A DNA stretch of 64,000 bases, from NCBI GenBank assembly GCA_038503035.1, contig JAVSML010019073.1, positions 1 through 64,000 of the forward strand, in the 5' to 3' direction. This document shows positions 34,854 to 47,134 of the stretch, one piece after another; position 1 is the first letter of the stretch; every line of letters starts with the position of its first letter. Source of the DNA: Crocodylus rhombifer. Its lineage: Eukaryota > Chordata > Crocodylia > Crocodylidae. The notes under the pieces are model-generated. The model did no database searches. It was not told the origin of the DNA and saw only the letters and a list, made by a program, of their open reading frames with translations. The position numbers and the translations under genes are program-made.

Positions 34854-35980
34854 AAGTTGACTGTTATTATCTACATGTATATTCAGTGTCTATCTCTGAA
34901 GAGATTGGGCTAGGAGAGAACTTTATATAAACATATTTTTCTAATGTTATTTATTATTCCCATTGACTTGAGACTATAATTTTGTTAAATGTGCATTTCA
35001 TTTTTATAGCCTTCTTTTTCCTCCAAGGTTGAACTGAGGTCATGGTGATCCAGTGAATTTTTTTGTTACCACACCTGCCTCAGTTGTAATCAATTATATG
35101 GAAATGTACTTGTTACATGGTTTGGAATGTGCTTTAATAGGGAATTATCCATTTGCAGCCATAGAGGAATTGGACTTGGACAATTATAGGTGGCATCCTA
35201 TAAATGCTATAGGAGGAAGTATTCAAATGTCACTTCGAATGACTCCAGATTCCATACTACACCTGTTTTGAACTTTTGGTAAGTCAAGTGAAATAGTAAA
35301 CAAGCCCCTTGCTACAATTTCACACTAGGCACAGGTGTATTGGTCAGGTTCCAATTTTGATAACCCTATTCTGTTTTAACAGCAGCCAAATCTCTCTAGA
35401 AATTTGTGGGTATATTACTATTGACTTCCTAGCTATTCCCTGACTATGAGTTATGGTACAGTATTACTGCATATAGCTCTCCTGGAAAACATAAGATTCA
35501 GAGAATATTATGCTTTGTATCCCAAGTTACAAATCCAAGAAAACAACAGGTATTTACCAGGAAAGTGCAGGGAACTATGCTTGTATTATGTTTTACAAAA
35601 GCAGTTGGAACTGAGATGCTAGACATCTAGACATTGCAGTCTTGTGTTGTAACCACTGCCATAGACTATAAAATAGTTTTAAGCTAGCTGGCTCATGTTC
35701 TGATAGCAGTCTCACTGAAGCAACACAGAACCACATCAGCTAACCACCCAGTTTTCTACTTGGTTTTTTGAGTGGGTTTGACAGCCTATACCAGCTGTCA
35801 GAATTCAAGCACGGTAGGTTAAAGCTACGACAGGTATGCTTACATTGTACAGTAGTCACATTGAGGACTACTGTATGGCCATCTACTAGTTTTCAATAGG
35901 TACACTTATTAAAAGGAGGAGGTGTTTGTACATGTTCCACATCCCTCTCAGACAGCCATTTAGGTTTTGCTTGGCACTTG
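34854..35980. other. No gene recognised
   Basis: AT-rich. A 72-residue frame at 35053-35271 has no recognisable domain. Confidence 0.35.
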
Positions 35981-38050
35981 GGCTAGGGGCAGACATTCAA
36001 AGCCTGACCCTAAATTGATTCAATCTTTGCAGGCTAGTCTAGGTTAAATCAGTTTTGTAACTGGACAGACATCCCAGAAATGCAGGCATATACCTGCAGT
36101 GGCTCAGGGTAGAAGCCAGGGGGCACTACATCATCAGCCCTCCCTTCCTTCCACAGCATGGAGCTGAGGGGTGTGTGGCCAGGCTCCAACAGGAACTCTG
36201 ATTAGCCTAGTAGGGAAATGATAACAGAATTTATTAGGCCTGTGCAAAGCAGCAAGTATTCACTTCGGATCTGGATTCGGCCGATTTGGAAGACAGTAAT
36301 TCAATTTGGAGATTCAAGTTACTATCCCAATTTAATTAGCTGGAATCGCATCCAAAAGATTTGGTACCACTTCGGAGACTCGGCCATAGACTAAACAGGC
36401 AGCTGACAGATGCTTCCAGCTGGTAAATCTTTTGGGGTTGGGGAAGGGAAGTGAGAGGGAGGGAGGAAATGGGGCTAGGACAAGCTGCCCATCTGGGGTG
36501 GGGGGTGCATTACTTGGGGAGGGGGTGGGCATAGGATGCTGGCACAGCAGCTCTGCCCTGCTGCTGCTTGCCCAGCTGGTGCAGGGTGAGCGGCATGATG
36601 CAGGCACAGCTCACTTTGGGCAGAAGGTGGCAAGCAGCAGCAGCAGGGCATAGCCTCCACTCCTATACCTCTCCATGCTGGCTGGCAAGTGATGGCAGTG
36701 CAGAGTCCCTATTCCCAGTGCTGATGTGGGGTCAGCAGCGCGGGGAGCAGGGACTATGTCTTACTGCTGCTTGCCCCCTTGTGCCCTGAGTGAACTGCAG
36801 TCACATCCTGCCTCCCTACCCCAGCTGGGCAAACGGCAGCAGGGCATAGCCCCCACTATGATCCCTGCCTTGCTTGTATCCCATGCTCTGCCGCCTCCCT
36901 CCCCAAGTCCCGCACCCCCCACCCTGGCGGGTATCTTGTCCCAATCCCTCCCTCCCCCACGCCTCTTACTTTCCCCTTCTTCCAACTCCAAAAGACTTAC
37001 CAGCTGGAGGCAATTGTGTCAGCTGCCTGTTTAGTCTATGGCCGAATTGCCATATCTTTTCTGAATCTTTTTCTGAATTGATTTGGATGCGTCAAATCAA
37101 TTCAGAGCCTTTAATTGGTCTCCTGATCCAATTCGGATTCGGAGATTGGATTGAATCTCCTCTGAATTCAGTCGGCTACTGAAGTTTTGCATAGCCCTAG
37201 TGATGTGGAAATCATGACAGGATCACTGCTTGGCTACCAGAGCGCTTTATTTTACATGGCTACGGGAGAAGAAGCAAAGGCAGCTAGTTCTCTGCAGCTG
37301 CAGGATACAGACTTTGTCATATACTTGTGAGAAAAAGACACATGGAAGCCTCCCCCCAAAAAGATTCTTGGAAGTCTGACAATAAATCACCCTGGAGTCC
37401 AGCTAGACTAAATGTGTTTTCTTCAGCTGTCTCCCGATAAGTTTATCTCAAGGCTCCTTTGTTTTTTGGCCTTTACTTATGCTCCTTATTATGGTTTAAC
37501 TGTATTTTTGCTTGCCCCAGTACTTTTCCTCATCACTAGTATTTATCACCCAATTAAGAATACAACAGAAGGACGTTACCAGCTGCTTATTGATTCTGTC
37601 TGTTGATACTACCTGCTGATTCAGCACAGGCTAGCCAGCATGTGGTTTGCTAGTTAATAAACTTCCTCAGGAAGGCAGAGGGGAGGGGAGAATTCCTGTT
37701 TAGCAGGGAGTGGTAAGGAAGCAGCCCACAGTCTCTGGAGCTAGAGCCAGGGATCAGAGGCTAGGGGTCAGCCTTGTTGTGAGGCAGAGAGCCCTGCCTA
37801 CCCAGAGAGCATGCTGGGATGCTGGGACTATCTGGTTTATCTTAAAGCAGCAAGGGACATGGGATAGGCATTACATAAACTGGTTTGAGTCAAATTAGGC
37901 AAGTCTGATACTACATTTAATCAGGTTCATCTCAAACCAGTTTCAGCCATTTTCAAACTGGTTTATGTGCACTGGACATCTGTTCTGTTACACATTTAAA
38001 CCAGTTTCTGATCACTTAAACCAGTTTGTATGTAATGTCTGTCCCTAGCC
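35981..38050. mobile_element. Long terminal-inverted-repeat DNA transposon, 2070 bp, non-coding (family P, copy 1)
   Basis: The ends are ggctaggggcagacatt on the left and aatgtctgtccctagcc on the right. They are flanked by the same 3 bases, TTG (35978-35980 and 38051-38053), consistent with a 3-bp TSD. Inside the left end 'aatctttgcaggctagtcta' and 'acctgcagtggctcagg' match the left part of the element at 41893. Near the right end 'aaaccagttt' repeats are shared with 43500-43530. A second, palindromic element is nested at 36235-37199. No transposase is present. The 3-bp TSD suggests Harbinger/PIF but does not prove it. Confidence 0.75.
36235..37199. mobile_element. Nested palindromic hAT-like element, 965 bp
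   Basis: The terminal repeats are taggcctgtgcaaagc and gttttgcatagccct(a), almost the same as those of the hAT at 56562. Inner arms 36381-36455 and about 36970-37044 are near reverse complements (they share 'ggccatagactaaacaggca' and 'ccagctggtaa'). Most of the element can therefore fold on itself. No 8-bp TSD could be recognised, so the flanks have probably mutated. Confidence 0.65.
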
Positions 38051-41000
38051 TTGAAGTTTTTCATGGGAAAATTTATATTTTTTGAAGTAAAGAAAGGTGC
38101 TAAGCTCAGTGTAGGTTATGTTCTGATCAGAAGGAAAAACAGTAGAATGACTAGAAGTAGCATGCAAACAGTTTCAAAAAGAGCCAAAAAAGCTAGCATT
38201 TAAAAAAAAAAAAAAAAAAATAGGAAAGGAAAAGAAGTTGGGGGGGATTGAAAGAAAGGAAAAGAGAAATTCTGTAATGGAAGTAGCATGTAGGAGAGAA
38301 GGGTTAACAGAGCAACGTCTATAGACAAATCATGTAAGTTTCCTGTCCTAAGAGACAAGGGAAGGAGAATAAAGATTCCTAGTAACGGGAAACAATTTAA
38401 GGAATTTTTTTACGTAGTATAGCTGTCTAGGTTGTTACCAGATTTGCCCATCACCTCGGGGTGTGCTCATTTATTAGGGATACATTTCTAGGGTGTTGAT
38501 AATTCTATCAATGTGCTGCTTGTGTTACTTGTGTTTCTATACGGAGCTGTATCTCTCCCTTCTGCAAGTCCTTACCTCCAATGGAACTATCTTGCAGGAC
38601 TTGGTTTCAATGGGGCTGGGTTCCTCCAGTCACCAAATCAGTCATACACACAAAAGCACACAGATTAATGTGACATGCCTGACCTGGCTGGGTTGATTAG
38701 CATGGACAGGCTGATACCCTCCTATGCAATGAATCAGTTCATCAGAGCAACAATACCTGCAGTCAGACACAAGCACATAAGTAAACAGAATACCTCTGAA
38801 TCCAGCTGGGTGTCCAGCTGACACCCTCATGGGCCAGCATTCAGTTCACTGGGGCACGTCTGAGTCAAACTGGGTCAATCAGCCTATACAAGCTGATCCC
38901 TTTGTGTGTTTCAAACTCAGCACATCCCAATCTTTAGCCTCTTGAGCAGACTCCACAGTACTTTTGGGCTTCACAGAGATCTTTAGCTTAGGAAAAAGAA
39001 GTATTGCTACAGAGCAAGTGGGAAAGGAGAAGTAGAGAAGGAAAAATATACCCAGTTACTACCAGTTTGACTATAAAAGTTATTTATTGCTAAGTATGTG
39101 AAATATATAATGGGACTAGTAGTAATAGACATGCCAAGGAAAAACAAACACAATTACAGTATTACCCTGGTTTCACTAAGTATTTGGGGAAACTTAGTTC
39201 AAGCTTAACTAATACAGTTCAAGTGCAGAAATTTATGCCTAGAGACAGAAAAGTGAGAGGGAGCGCTGGGATCTCACCAGTCCAAGGCACTCAGGTTGTT
39301 TTCTGACAGGTAAAGTTCTCAGTACAATCCTTGAAGGGAGACTATCTGTTTCTTCCAGCTTCTCAAGAATAAAGCAGGTGGTGTGAGACAGACTTCTCCC
39401 CCTGAAGTACACACACACTTTGCTGCTTTTTACAGATTTTTATACCTTCAGTTCAGCTTCTTTCAAGCATTCTCAATAGTGTAAATAGTGTCTTTTTTCT
39501 TGACAAGGGGTTATCTGGTTTGGAACATCTCAGGAAACTGACTGATACTCAGGAAACACATAAGATTAGGGAGTAACCAGATACTTAGGAGCCAGCTTGA
39601 AATTCCTATGTACTGATGGGATATTTCCTGGTTTCTTCAGAAATAATAGATAGCTTGAAGCATTAGGGTTTTGAATGTTCACTTGTGAACAAGCCTCAGC
39701 TTAGCATGACTTTTCCAGATCTTACTATAGTCTTTTAATAGACTTAAGGCAATTATCGGAGTGTTCATAACCTTTGGGTGGGAGGACTTCCAGCAGTCGT
39801 TCTGGGATGAGTATGACAACACTTGTGGTCAGGGCTTCAACAGGCTGGATGCTGTGATGAACACTTAACCATTGTTCAAATGTTGCCCATACCCCCTCTG
39901 ACTTGGTCTCTTGCCTCAGTATTCCCTAACCCAGCAACCGAGTTTTAGTCAATCAAATTTAAATAGGCCTCCCATAGTGGGACCGGGGAATGTATGGCCC
40001 GAGATGCCTATTAAATTTTACTACCTCTTAGAGGTGTGTGTGTGGTGGTGGTGGGAGTCCTTTGTAAATCCAGATTAGAACTGGTCTGATAAATGCTGAG
40101 TTGGGTGTGTGTAGATTAGCATTTGGAGCACAGATTTCCCATCATGCAGTTCTCCCCTGCTTCTCTGATCCCAGAATTCACTGCAGTCTCTTCTTCGGGC
40201 TTTCTGTTCTCCATCTCTCATGTAAATGAATGGTCATCTGGTTCCATCTCAAATACAAATGAGATGTAGGGCAGTTGTTTCACTCTTGTCACCCTTATCT
40301 GGAGGGTTTTAGGTGTGTCTCCCACTACAACTTAATCAGTTTTGTTCAAGTGTGTGTGTGTGTGGTGGGGGGGGGATTCTTTGGGAATCAAACAGGCTGC
40401 TTCCTGTGTCGGGGTTCCCCAAGAACATGGAGCTGAGAGGTAACAAGGTCAGCAGCCTGAGTGTGCTACTGCCTGGAGATGATGACCAACAGTAATGGGA
40501 TGCAAGTCTTAGGAAAGAATTTGAACTGAAGGAGTTTAAAGAAATCTGAGTCCTGGTGTACTTGGCAGTAAGTGCACAACTAATCCAAAGACACTTCCAA
40601 TCAGGATATTGACGAATCCTTGTTAGACCATTATACTCAAAACAAGGCAGCAGTAGCAGCAGCTTATTTGTCATGAATGCTAAGAAAAAGTGATTGTCAA
40701 AAGATTCAAATAGAGGAGGAGGTTTTTGTATAATTCACATGAATGAAATTGTGTTTTGTTTGTTTATGGCAAATCAGAGTTAGCATAGCATACCACAAAT
40801 CACTTAATTATTGCCAGAAGGGGCCTGACAACCACTCCCCCTGCCCATCATCCTCCACCTCTAGAGGATGCAGAGATTATTTTTTGCAGTTACATATGCA
40901 TATACTGTAAATTGAATGCAAATCTAGGCAGTGGTTTGTGGTTGCAGACATTCTCTGGAGTATGTTCCTGACTACTAATACCAATTCAAGATGGTAGGAC

Positions 41001-41892
41001 TTATGGTTATGTCTATAGACACCAGGCAGTGCCTTATGTTACAAAAAAATACATTGGAAAACATTCATGAAGGCCATTCAGGGAAGGAAATATCTGAAAG
41101 ATGAGTATAGACATTTTATGCTGGCCTTGTATATAGTGCTATATTGAGAAAGCTGTCAAAATTGGCTGCATATGTGAAAATTACTGGCCAGGTTGAGTCA
41201 AAATCCCAGGTTGGAGGGGGGAAGAAAAATCATAAATTTGTTTAGTGGAAAAAAATGTGTGGAGGTTCTACATTATCTTCCCTTTCCCTGAGATAGGATA
41301 AATACTACAACTAAACAAATGACTGTGTATATCAAATCTTTTTTTGCTATAAATGGTATACCGGGAATAGTAACATCAGGCAATGTGATACAGTTTAAAG
41401 GCCATGAGTTTAACCAGTTTGCAGTGTGTTAGACTTTGACTCTAAGTGATGCCTAATGACTGGATAGCAGGAGGCCAGTACACTTATTGGATTATTAAAT
41501 CTGTGGTTTATTGCATGACAGCACTTGAGATATCCATAACTGGAGTGACCCAAAGTATCTTTTTTAATAGTCTTTTATTAAGCTTGATTGACATACACCC
41601 CACCTTGTTCCCTCCCTTCTTCTGCCTTTTTCCCTCCCACTCTTTGATCCCACCCCTGTTTACTGTTTACTTACTTTACATACTATGATATCCCCTATAT
41701 GGCATTTTATTTCCCCACCATATTTTGACTGCTGGTGCCCCATATCATTGATAAGCACTTGCTAGGGGTCTTTATCTATGTGCACGTTCAGCACATTCCT
41801 GTTACTTTCATTCCCCTCTTCCTGTGCATTGGTGACCTTCAGCATTTCCTCTTATCTTAGCTTTCCACTATCCTAACACAGTGATGTTTGTT
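38051..41892. other. 3.8 kb without a recognisable gene
   Basis: It holds a 19-base poly-A (38202-38220) and a GT/G-run near 40350-40375. 38600-40300 has a composition (long mixed stretches rich in 'cagtt' and 'tctgg') that looks repeat-derived, perhaps an old LTR element, but no terminal pair could be defined. Confidence 0.35.
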
Positions 41893-43623
41893 TGGGTCTG
41901 GACATGTAAGCTAAGTATAAAATATCAAAAAGCCTGAGGCTGAATTGATTAATCTTTGCAGGTTAGTCTAAGCTGCATAGATTGAACCGATAAGCAAGTG
42001 AACAGACATTCACTTTTGATTCCATAAATGCAGCCACATGCCTGCAGTGACCCAGGCCAGAAGCCAGGGGATGCTAGAACATGGTTCGCTGCTAAGCTGG
42101 AGCAGACGGCTTGGGCCAAGTCTAGCCTGCCTACCCTGTGGTGAGTGGGGGACCTGTGGGGAAGGTGTAAAACATCCTGGGATGCTGGGGGACTGAGTGC
42201 ACAGAAAGAAGTGAAGTTCCCAGCTGTAACTCAAACTGTTTTCTGCAAAGCATTCTGAGCTATAGCTTTACCCCAGACCAAACAGAAGTTCACTGTTGGT
42301 TCCAGGGGGAGCGGAACTTAATTGTGGGCTGGGAGCCTGCAACCAGGTTCCCATAGCAATGGCCAGGTCTCTACCAGTACTTGCTGTTTTCAAAAGGGGA
42401 AGGGAAAAGGCAGTGGAGGAACCCCATTTTTGGGGCTCCCCAGCTGGTAATGAAGCATGAGGTTGGTGAATTGGAGCTGCCCCCCACCTCAGGGAGGCTC
42501 CAATATTCCCACCCCCCCTTCTGGGGGGCGGCAGTTGAAAGAACCCCAGACTAAACTCCCTTTGCTCCCTTCCCCCCTCCCAGTCTGAAAAAAGCATCAG
42601 GGTAGGAGCTTCACAGATGCAAGTTGTCAAAAATGCTACACTTTGAAATATCTTCATCTGCTACTTCATGGAATGAGGGGTCAGATTTTCACCCAATCAG
42701 CCATTTTTAAAACTGGCTGCAGACATGAACTTGTATTTTTGGTCACAGCAGTAAACTGCTTTCTGTGGCCAAATCAGGCAAAAATTGCCACTTCTGTCTG
42801 CCCTCTGAGAGGTAACTTGAATAAAGAGGGGGTTCTGGAACAGAAGTTCAATACACAGATTTAACCTAAATCAGTTACGTCTGCGTGCAGACAGAAGTGA
42901 GTTTTCACCTGATTTGGCCATAGAAAGCAGTTTATAGCTGTGACCAGACACAAATACACAGCAGCAAACAGCTTAAAAAACAGCCTCCTGAGTGAAAATA
43001 TGACCCCTCATTGCATGATGTATCAGATAAAGACATTTCAAAATGTAGCCTCTTTTGTAACTTGTCTGGGGAGCTCCCAGTCCATTGTTGTTTTCAGAAT
43101 GGAAGGGGGGAAATGGAGCAGAGGGTGTTCAGTCTGGGGTATTTTCAGCCCTCTCTGGAGGGTGGTGTGGGTGTATTAGAGTGCCTCTGAGGTGTGGGGG
43201 CTCCAATTCGCCAGCCCTACCATTCACCATTGGCTTGGGAGCCCCAAGAATGAGCCTTCTCCGCTGCTTTTTCCCCCTCCCATTCTGAAAATAGTGAGCA
43301 CTGGCAGAGAGCCTCGCCACTGTGCTATGGGAAGCTCTCTGCAGGCTCCTAGCACACAGTTCGATTCCCCTCCCCCTAGACCCAAGAGTGAACTTCTGTT
43401 TGGTTTGGGGTAACATAACTCATAATGCTTTGCAAAAATTGTTTTGAATTAGTGGGGAGCTGCAGTTCTGTCTGCACAGTCCAATACTATATCTACCCAG
43501 GTTTATCTTAAACCAGTTTAGGCCATTTTGAAAGCAGCTTATGTGCACTGTTCTGTTCTGTTACCAATTGGAAATGTTTTCTGATCACTTATACCAGCTA
43601 ATGTGTAATTTCTGTCCCTAGCC
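41893..43623. mobile_element. Near-palindromic DNA transposon, ~1.73 kb (family P, copy 2)
   Basis: The right end 'tttctgtccctagcc' equals that of the element at 35981-38050, and the left 130 bp are alignable with it. The core is a giant inverted repeat: arms 42198-42803 and 42887-43481 pair along most of their ~600 bp around an ~83-bp spacer. Paired landmarks are gcacagaaag / ctgtctgcac at the base, aaacagaagttcactgttgg / gtgaacttctgtttgg, and cacttctgtctgc / gcagacagaagtg at the tip. There is no open reading frame of note. The left terminus is diverged. Confidence 0.75.
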
Positions 43624-46600
43624 CTCACACCTCTTGTTCATTTTATTTCTAAAATAAAATCTGGAAATCAGCATTTAAATATTAAAGGTTCTGCTGAATA
43701 AGGCTACCTAGTCAAATTCTGGACTTAGTTCTGTTAAGTTATGGGATGACTGTAAGATGGGTTTTTACCTGCATATAAGAGAAAACTGAGAATTAGAGTA
43801 CCTCTGAATTCACAGGAACTGGAAATTTGCAAACTGTAAAGAAGAATTGACTCAGGTTGTTGGCTCCACTAGATACATAATTATAAGGGATTGGCACTTT
43901 CTCCAGTTTCCAAAAGAAGAAAGGTGAAAGCTCCATGCCCTGGTAATGCTGGATCCTGTGCAAACAGCTGCGCAATCAGTTGCCAGCAGCAATGACAGAT
44001 TTTTTTTTGCAGTGCCTGGGGCTGCTGCCCTAGTCACCCCCCAGGCCCCTTCTACTAGGAAGGTAAAGGGCATTGGGTTGCTATTTTGTCTCAGATGAGG
44101 GGGGAAAAAACCCTCAGCAGAAACGGGGCCCTGGGATGTCAGAGTCAGAATAAAACGATTTACTGCCTCCATACATTGGTAATACTGATCTCTGAAAGTA
44201 TTCCTACACTTCCAGCCAAAGCCCAGCATACCTTACAGGTAATGTTGAACAGTGTTAATATGCTTAGTTAAGGGTTATTTGGGTTATTTAAATACTGAAT
44301 GATTTTTTTTTTTTTAAATATTGATATTTGGGTTATTTAAATATTGATTGATCCTGTTGTTCAGTTTCCCTGGGAAAAGGGGCGGTGAAGAGCAGACCAA
44401 ATGAGGATATGTGTATCAAGCATCTAACCTCAGAGTGTTTCCTGTGCACCACTGATGGTGTGATGACTCTGAAAGGAATACAAATCCCCTGTAAAATGAA
44501 GACTACCTACATGGAAATAATGTAACTCTTATTAAACTCGGGTAGCTGGGGCAGCAGAAAGGGAACGAAGGAAAAAACAAAACAATCTAACACATTAAGG
44601 GTTAGGGTTTGCATGTTGTACTTGCTCTAGTTTGAAGGTTTCTTTTTAAATTTCCCTCTCCTGTCCTCTTATTGATGTTCAATTTCATTCAGTTTTACAA
44701 TTCACTGTAAAACTAATTTCAAAATACAGGTGTCTGTAGAAGAAGTTGTATACTATGTTGAACACTTCAAGGTAGCAAAAGCCTTGTCTCTTGTTATTTC
44801 CAACACAGAATGATCTGCAAAGCCTGCAGGCAGTAGGCCCCTCAATATGCATGTTCCCTTAGCACTCTGATTGTTTAGGAGTTAAATATGTTTAGGCTTT
44901 CATTTTTTGGCTTGGGAAAGAACAGCAGGCATGAACTACCACCTAAATATTTTCTTAAATATGTAAATATATAACATGTTGAAGACATTTATTTCATAGT
45001 AACATTTAAGAATATAGGTGTGTGACACCTACAGCTAGTAACACATGGACAGGTCAGTGCCCATCCACTTTTATTTAAAATATACATTTTCAATTAATAC
45101 TTCCATACTGTTGTTTATGAGTAGATCATATTCTTCTTATAAGTTTCATTGTAGTAGTATTGAAGGTTACATATTTTCTGTTGTATAGATGTGCATGCAT
45201 ATTTTTCAATTTATAAATTTCTTGAAAAAAATGTTCTTAATATGGCATTTGTACCTTCATATTAATTGGAAAGAAACATATATAACATGCCAGATGTTCA
45301 GTCTCATCGCAAATCACTGGTGGGGGGAAGCGAGCATAATTATGTGGGGGAGATAATGAAGCTAGAAGTTTGTGGGAGTAATTTGTCAGAGAAATGAATC
45401 TCAATATGAATTGTATGAGTATAGAGTGACATTATCTGTCAGAATACTGTTACCTATTGAGGAGGACTGTTGCTTCAATGCTCTCCTTCTATTTCGTTTT
45501 CTTCTATTTCTTTTCATAGTTGCATGTCCCCACTTCTAAATATATTGGCTAGAACTAGAAGCATCTAGAGTAATGCTTGTAAAGAATTAATTCTACTTCT
45601 TCGGAATTCAGTTGTTATGGTATTGTATTATAAGGGTCTCGGTGTAACTGTTTAATAGGAGACACTCAAAGTGGAGTAGGATTGTTTTCATTTTAATTCT
45701 GTAGTATTGTTCATTATTATAACTTTTTTTAAACTTATAAAAATGCTTTACCTTTTTATATATTTATTTAAATGTACTTGTGAGTGGTGGAATGTTGACA
45801 CTGAATTTCAGTTTGAGGTGAAAAAACAGGAAACTTTGTATATTCAAAAAAAAAGAATGTGATCTTGTAATTACTGACTTACTAATAAGATGTATGCATA
45901 AGAATGAGGGTGCTAAATTCAGCCCTTAGCATCTTGCAGTGGCAGTGTGCTTAGGGCTTAATTCTGCAAACATTATACATGTGAGTAGTAAAAAAATATA
46001 TATATTTTTCAGTTTAGTGGCTGAGGGAAAAAGATTGGAAAAATAAGTGATTCAATGGGACTACAACAGATTCTTTTATTTGTTTGTTTGTTTTGGCAAA
46101 ATGCTTAATTGAAAATGACCAGCATTGTTTAGTTTTTTATATTATCTAACCCCAATTTTTTTAATCCAAATGTTATTCTGATTTGATTCAGTTTTGGAAC
46201 AAAATTTATTTTTAGAAACAAGAAGTTGAAGTTCCATTTCCAAAAGCTGGAACAAAACTTTTTGGTGTTTCCAAAAACTTTTTGGTGTTTTGTATTTTTT
46301 TTTTTTTTTTTAATTTCAGTATAAAATATTTTGCCACTTATAAGGCCCTTCACTTAATGAACTGTTCCATATTCATAAATAAAGTTCATTACCACCACCT
46401 GAAACTATTTTCTTTTCTGAAAATGTACTATTGCTGTAAAGTTTTTCCCTAATTCTGGTCAATAATTGATGTAATGTGAAAATGTTTGCAAATCAGGGCC
46501 TTAAAACACCCATGCGCTGGTTTAACTCATCAGTCTTCCCCAGGTGCACAGGCAGCTCAATTTCTCCACCGTTATCAATTGCTGGACTTAATTTTGGAAC

Positions 46601-46815
46601 CAATATGCATATTTATTTCCCCTTTTAATGTAGGGAATAATATTTATTAAATAGTACAATAAATACGCATACTAGGCTGGAATGTCTTAATGGGCTTCCC
46701 ATAATAGTGCATACCTTTATAAATCAGTTTTAATTCCATTGCTGGCGAATATGTAAACAAGTAAAATTACCCAATATATCAAGGCTTTATGAAAAGCCAT
46801 ACAAATGCTCTCTGA
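43624..46815. other. 3.2 kb without a recognisable gene
   Basis: AT-rich, with T-runs near 44305. 45000-46100 is strongly AT-rich. Nothing further can be assigned. Confidence 0.4.
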
Positions 46816-47134
46816 GGGTGTCTATACACATGCTGTGAGGCATGGGGGTGGGGGGAGTTCTAAGAGCTACTCTAATTAAAGCGTCTACAGCGTCACATGT
46901 GTTTAGTGTCCCACACTTTGAAATGGCAGCAGGGGCACTTTTAACTAAAGCTCGTTGAATTAATTTTAGTTAAATGCCCCTGCTACCATTTTGAAATGCA
47001 GGGACTCTAAATGTACATGATGTAGAGGCTGCTAGATCGTGCTAATTAACACACTCCAGCAAACTTAATCAAGTCTTCGCTGACACACACTAATTAGCAT
47101 ATGTTGGAGCAAAGGTCTGTCATGTGTATAGCGA
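46816..47134. mobile_element. Small palindromic MITE, ~320 bp
   Basis: The outer ends gggtgtctatacacatg and catgtgtatagcgat pair. The core arms, about 46880-46948 ('cacactttgaaatggcagca', 'ggggcacttttaactaaa') and 46965-47030 ('tttagttaaatgcccctgct', 'ccattttgaaatgcaggga'), form a long hairpin. The terminal word resembles the element at 28827. Confidence 0.7.

Noticed and set aside
35053..35271. 72-codon open frame downstream of CR1 copy 5
   Set aside because: No similarity to CR1 or hAT proteins that I can see; probably chance.
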